From NCBI GenBank assembly GCA_016650135.1, contig JAENWH010000162.1, positions 1 through 5,187 on the forward strand: 5,187 bases of DNA, written 5' to 3'. This stretch comes from Peptostreptococcaceae bacterium (GTDB taxonomy: Bacteria; Bacillota_A; Clostridia; Peptostreptococcales; Anaerovoracaceae). The first letter of the stretch is position 1; the number at the start of each line of letters is the position of its first letter. Below, in pieces: positions 4,899 to 5,187 of this stretch. The notes under the pieces were generated by a model. That model made no database searches. It worked only from the letters and a program-made list of their open reading frames with translations, and was not told the DNA's origin. A program made the position numbers and the translations under genes.

Positions 4899-4913
4899 TG
4901 TGATATTGTCACA
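4899..4913 (-). promoter_or_regulatory. Inverted repeat TGTGA-N5-TCACA, candidate CRP/FNR-type operator
   Basis: A perfect 5+5 inverted repeat whose half-sites equal those of CRP-family sites (TGTGA/TCACA) and also resemble part of the Rex operator. Its centre (4906) is about 41 bases upstream of the start predicted from the -10 at 4872-4877, the class II activator position. The spacer is 5 bases, whereas classical CRP and Rex sites have 6, so the match is not exact. The repeat is seen; the regulator is inferred. Confidence 0.45.
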
Positions 4914-5085
4914 AATTTTCAGATACAATTATGTTAATATTATTTTATTGTTATTTAGATCTTGGGCATTTCTGTGCCAATGTCCACCGGTTTGCCAAAA
5001 TATACCGCAGATGTAACCTTGTGACCTCTGGTACTTCTGTTTTAAGCTGTCCCCTCTCAGGACTAATTGAGATAGAGTGATATAC
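4914..5085. other. Intergenic stretch with no recognised gene
   Basis: No frame here has a credible start with a ribosome site. Positions 4921-4960 are very AT-rich. Positions 4961-5085 are more GC-balanced, contain an imperfect hairpin (TTGGGCA ... TGCCAA, 4964-4980) and a CCACCGGTT segment, and may belong to the interior of the transposon-like element whose hairpin lies at 5087-5107. Short open frames exist on both strands here, but neither matches a family I know. Confidence 0.5.
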
Positions 5086-5086
5086 T

Positions 5087-5107
5087 CCCCATGGCTAAAG
5101 CCAGGGG
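5087..5107 (-). mobile_element. Subterminal hairpin of an IS200/IS605-type element
   Basis: On the minus strand CCCC-TGGC-TTTA-GCCA-T-GGGG folds as two 4-bp stem blocks with one bulged T and a 4-base loop. This is very close to the IS608 end hairpin as I remember it (CCCCTAGCTTTTAGCTATGGGG), including the bulged T recognised by the HuH transposase. In the same orientation it is followed 10 bases later by TCAC (5077-5080), a plausible right-end cleavage site. No transposase or TnpB gene is in the window, so this is a solo end, a deletion derivative or a small non-autonomous element. Left versus right end cannot be decided. Confidence 0.68.
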
Positions 5108-5109
5108 TT

Positions 5110-5187
5110 TTACGTTCCTACTTGATAAATTTTCTGAACAGTTGTACGTGCCACCTGCATTTTCTCAGCACATTCTTCTTGTGTTAA
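5110..5187 (-). pseudogene. DUF134 (UPF0251) helix-turn-helix gene, truncated 3' end
   Basis: The 25 codons visible from the right edge carry the DUF134 signature: TQEECAEKM, then VARTTVQKIY, the sigma-70 region 4-like helix-turn-helix of this small DNA-binding family. In intact members the protein continues after this helix with an Ala-Arg-Lys-Lys type stretch and a C-terminal region. Here the frame reads QVGT and stops at TAA 5110-5112, only 3 bases from the IS200/IS605-type hairpin. The simplest reading is that insertion or deletion involving the element removed the C-terminus. The N-terminal part lies outside the window. The family call is from memory of the motif and covers only a short fragment. 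Confidence 0.65.

Noticed and set aside
4958..5085. Coding remnant of a transposase or TnpB C-terminus beside the hairpin
   Set aside because: Short open frames exist on both strands, but neither shows the zinc-finger cysteines or other motifs of TnpB, so no call is made.
1..5187. CRISPR arrays, tRNA or rRNA genes, riboswitches
   Set aside because: I saw no regularly spaced direct repeats, no cloverleaf or rRNA signature, and no known aptamer core in the gaps, all of which are under about 280 bases.

Overview
The window reads as a stretch of a strict anaerobe of the Bacillota, most likely a clostridium-type organism. The evidence is an AT-rich sequence with GGAGG-type ribosome sites, a desulfoferrodoxin, a thioredoxin-thioredoxin reductase fusion, a DUF6132 protein and a DUF134 remnant. 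I cannot name the species. Every convincing gene is on the minus strand, so transcription runs from high to low coordinates; plus-strand open frames are shadows.

Layout in transcription order. (1) 5187-4914: a broken DUF134-type helix-turn-helix gene runs in from the right edge. It stops beside a hairpin with a bulged T typical of IS200/IS605 transposon ends, followed by about 170 bases in which I recognise nothing. (2) 4913-4865: an inverted repeat TGTGA-N5-TCACA sits about 41 bases upstream of the start predicted from a TATGAT -10 box, the geometry of a class II CRP/FNR-type activated promoter. (3) 4830-3348: a 53-residue DUF6132 membrane protein and two class I SAM methyltransferases, the second ArsM-like with three matching cysteines. 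(4) 3327-3220: a 35-residue peptide with five cysteines (CC, CC, C) and the best ribosome site in the window. It lies 20 bases after the ArsM-like gene and 50 bases before the next gene. (5) 3213-3192: a 9-bp hairpin with a UUCG loop. (6) 3169-1802: a radical SAM/SPASM protein with a complete set of cluster cysteines. (7) 1801-1625: a gap holding two short overlapping frames that join across a slippery-looking A4G4 run into a possible 38-residue Cys-containing peptide. (8) 1624-341: an N-terminal thioredoxin domain fused to NADPH thioredoxin reductase. (9) 266-1: a desulfoferrodoxin (superoxide reductase), cut by the left edge.

The central interpretation is a candidate ribosomally made, post-translationally modified peptide (RiPP) system. 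The Cys-rich peptide would be the precursor, the radical SAM/SPASM enzyme its maturase (thioether or other Cys-linked crosslinks), and the ArsM-like enzyme a possible second tailoring step. The thioredoxin/reductase fusion could keep peptide or enzyme thiols reduced, and the superoxide reductase could protect iron-sulfur enzymes. A competing reading is a thiol-rich peptide that handles a metalloid such as arsenic, with the ArsM-like enzyme acting on the metalloid. The sequence alone does not separate these. Precursor, maturase and ArsM-like gene are clearly linked by spacing; membership of the two redox genes and of DUF6132 in the same transcript is inferred from common strand and modest gaps.
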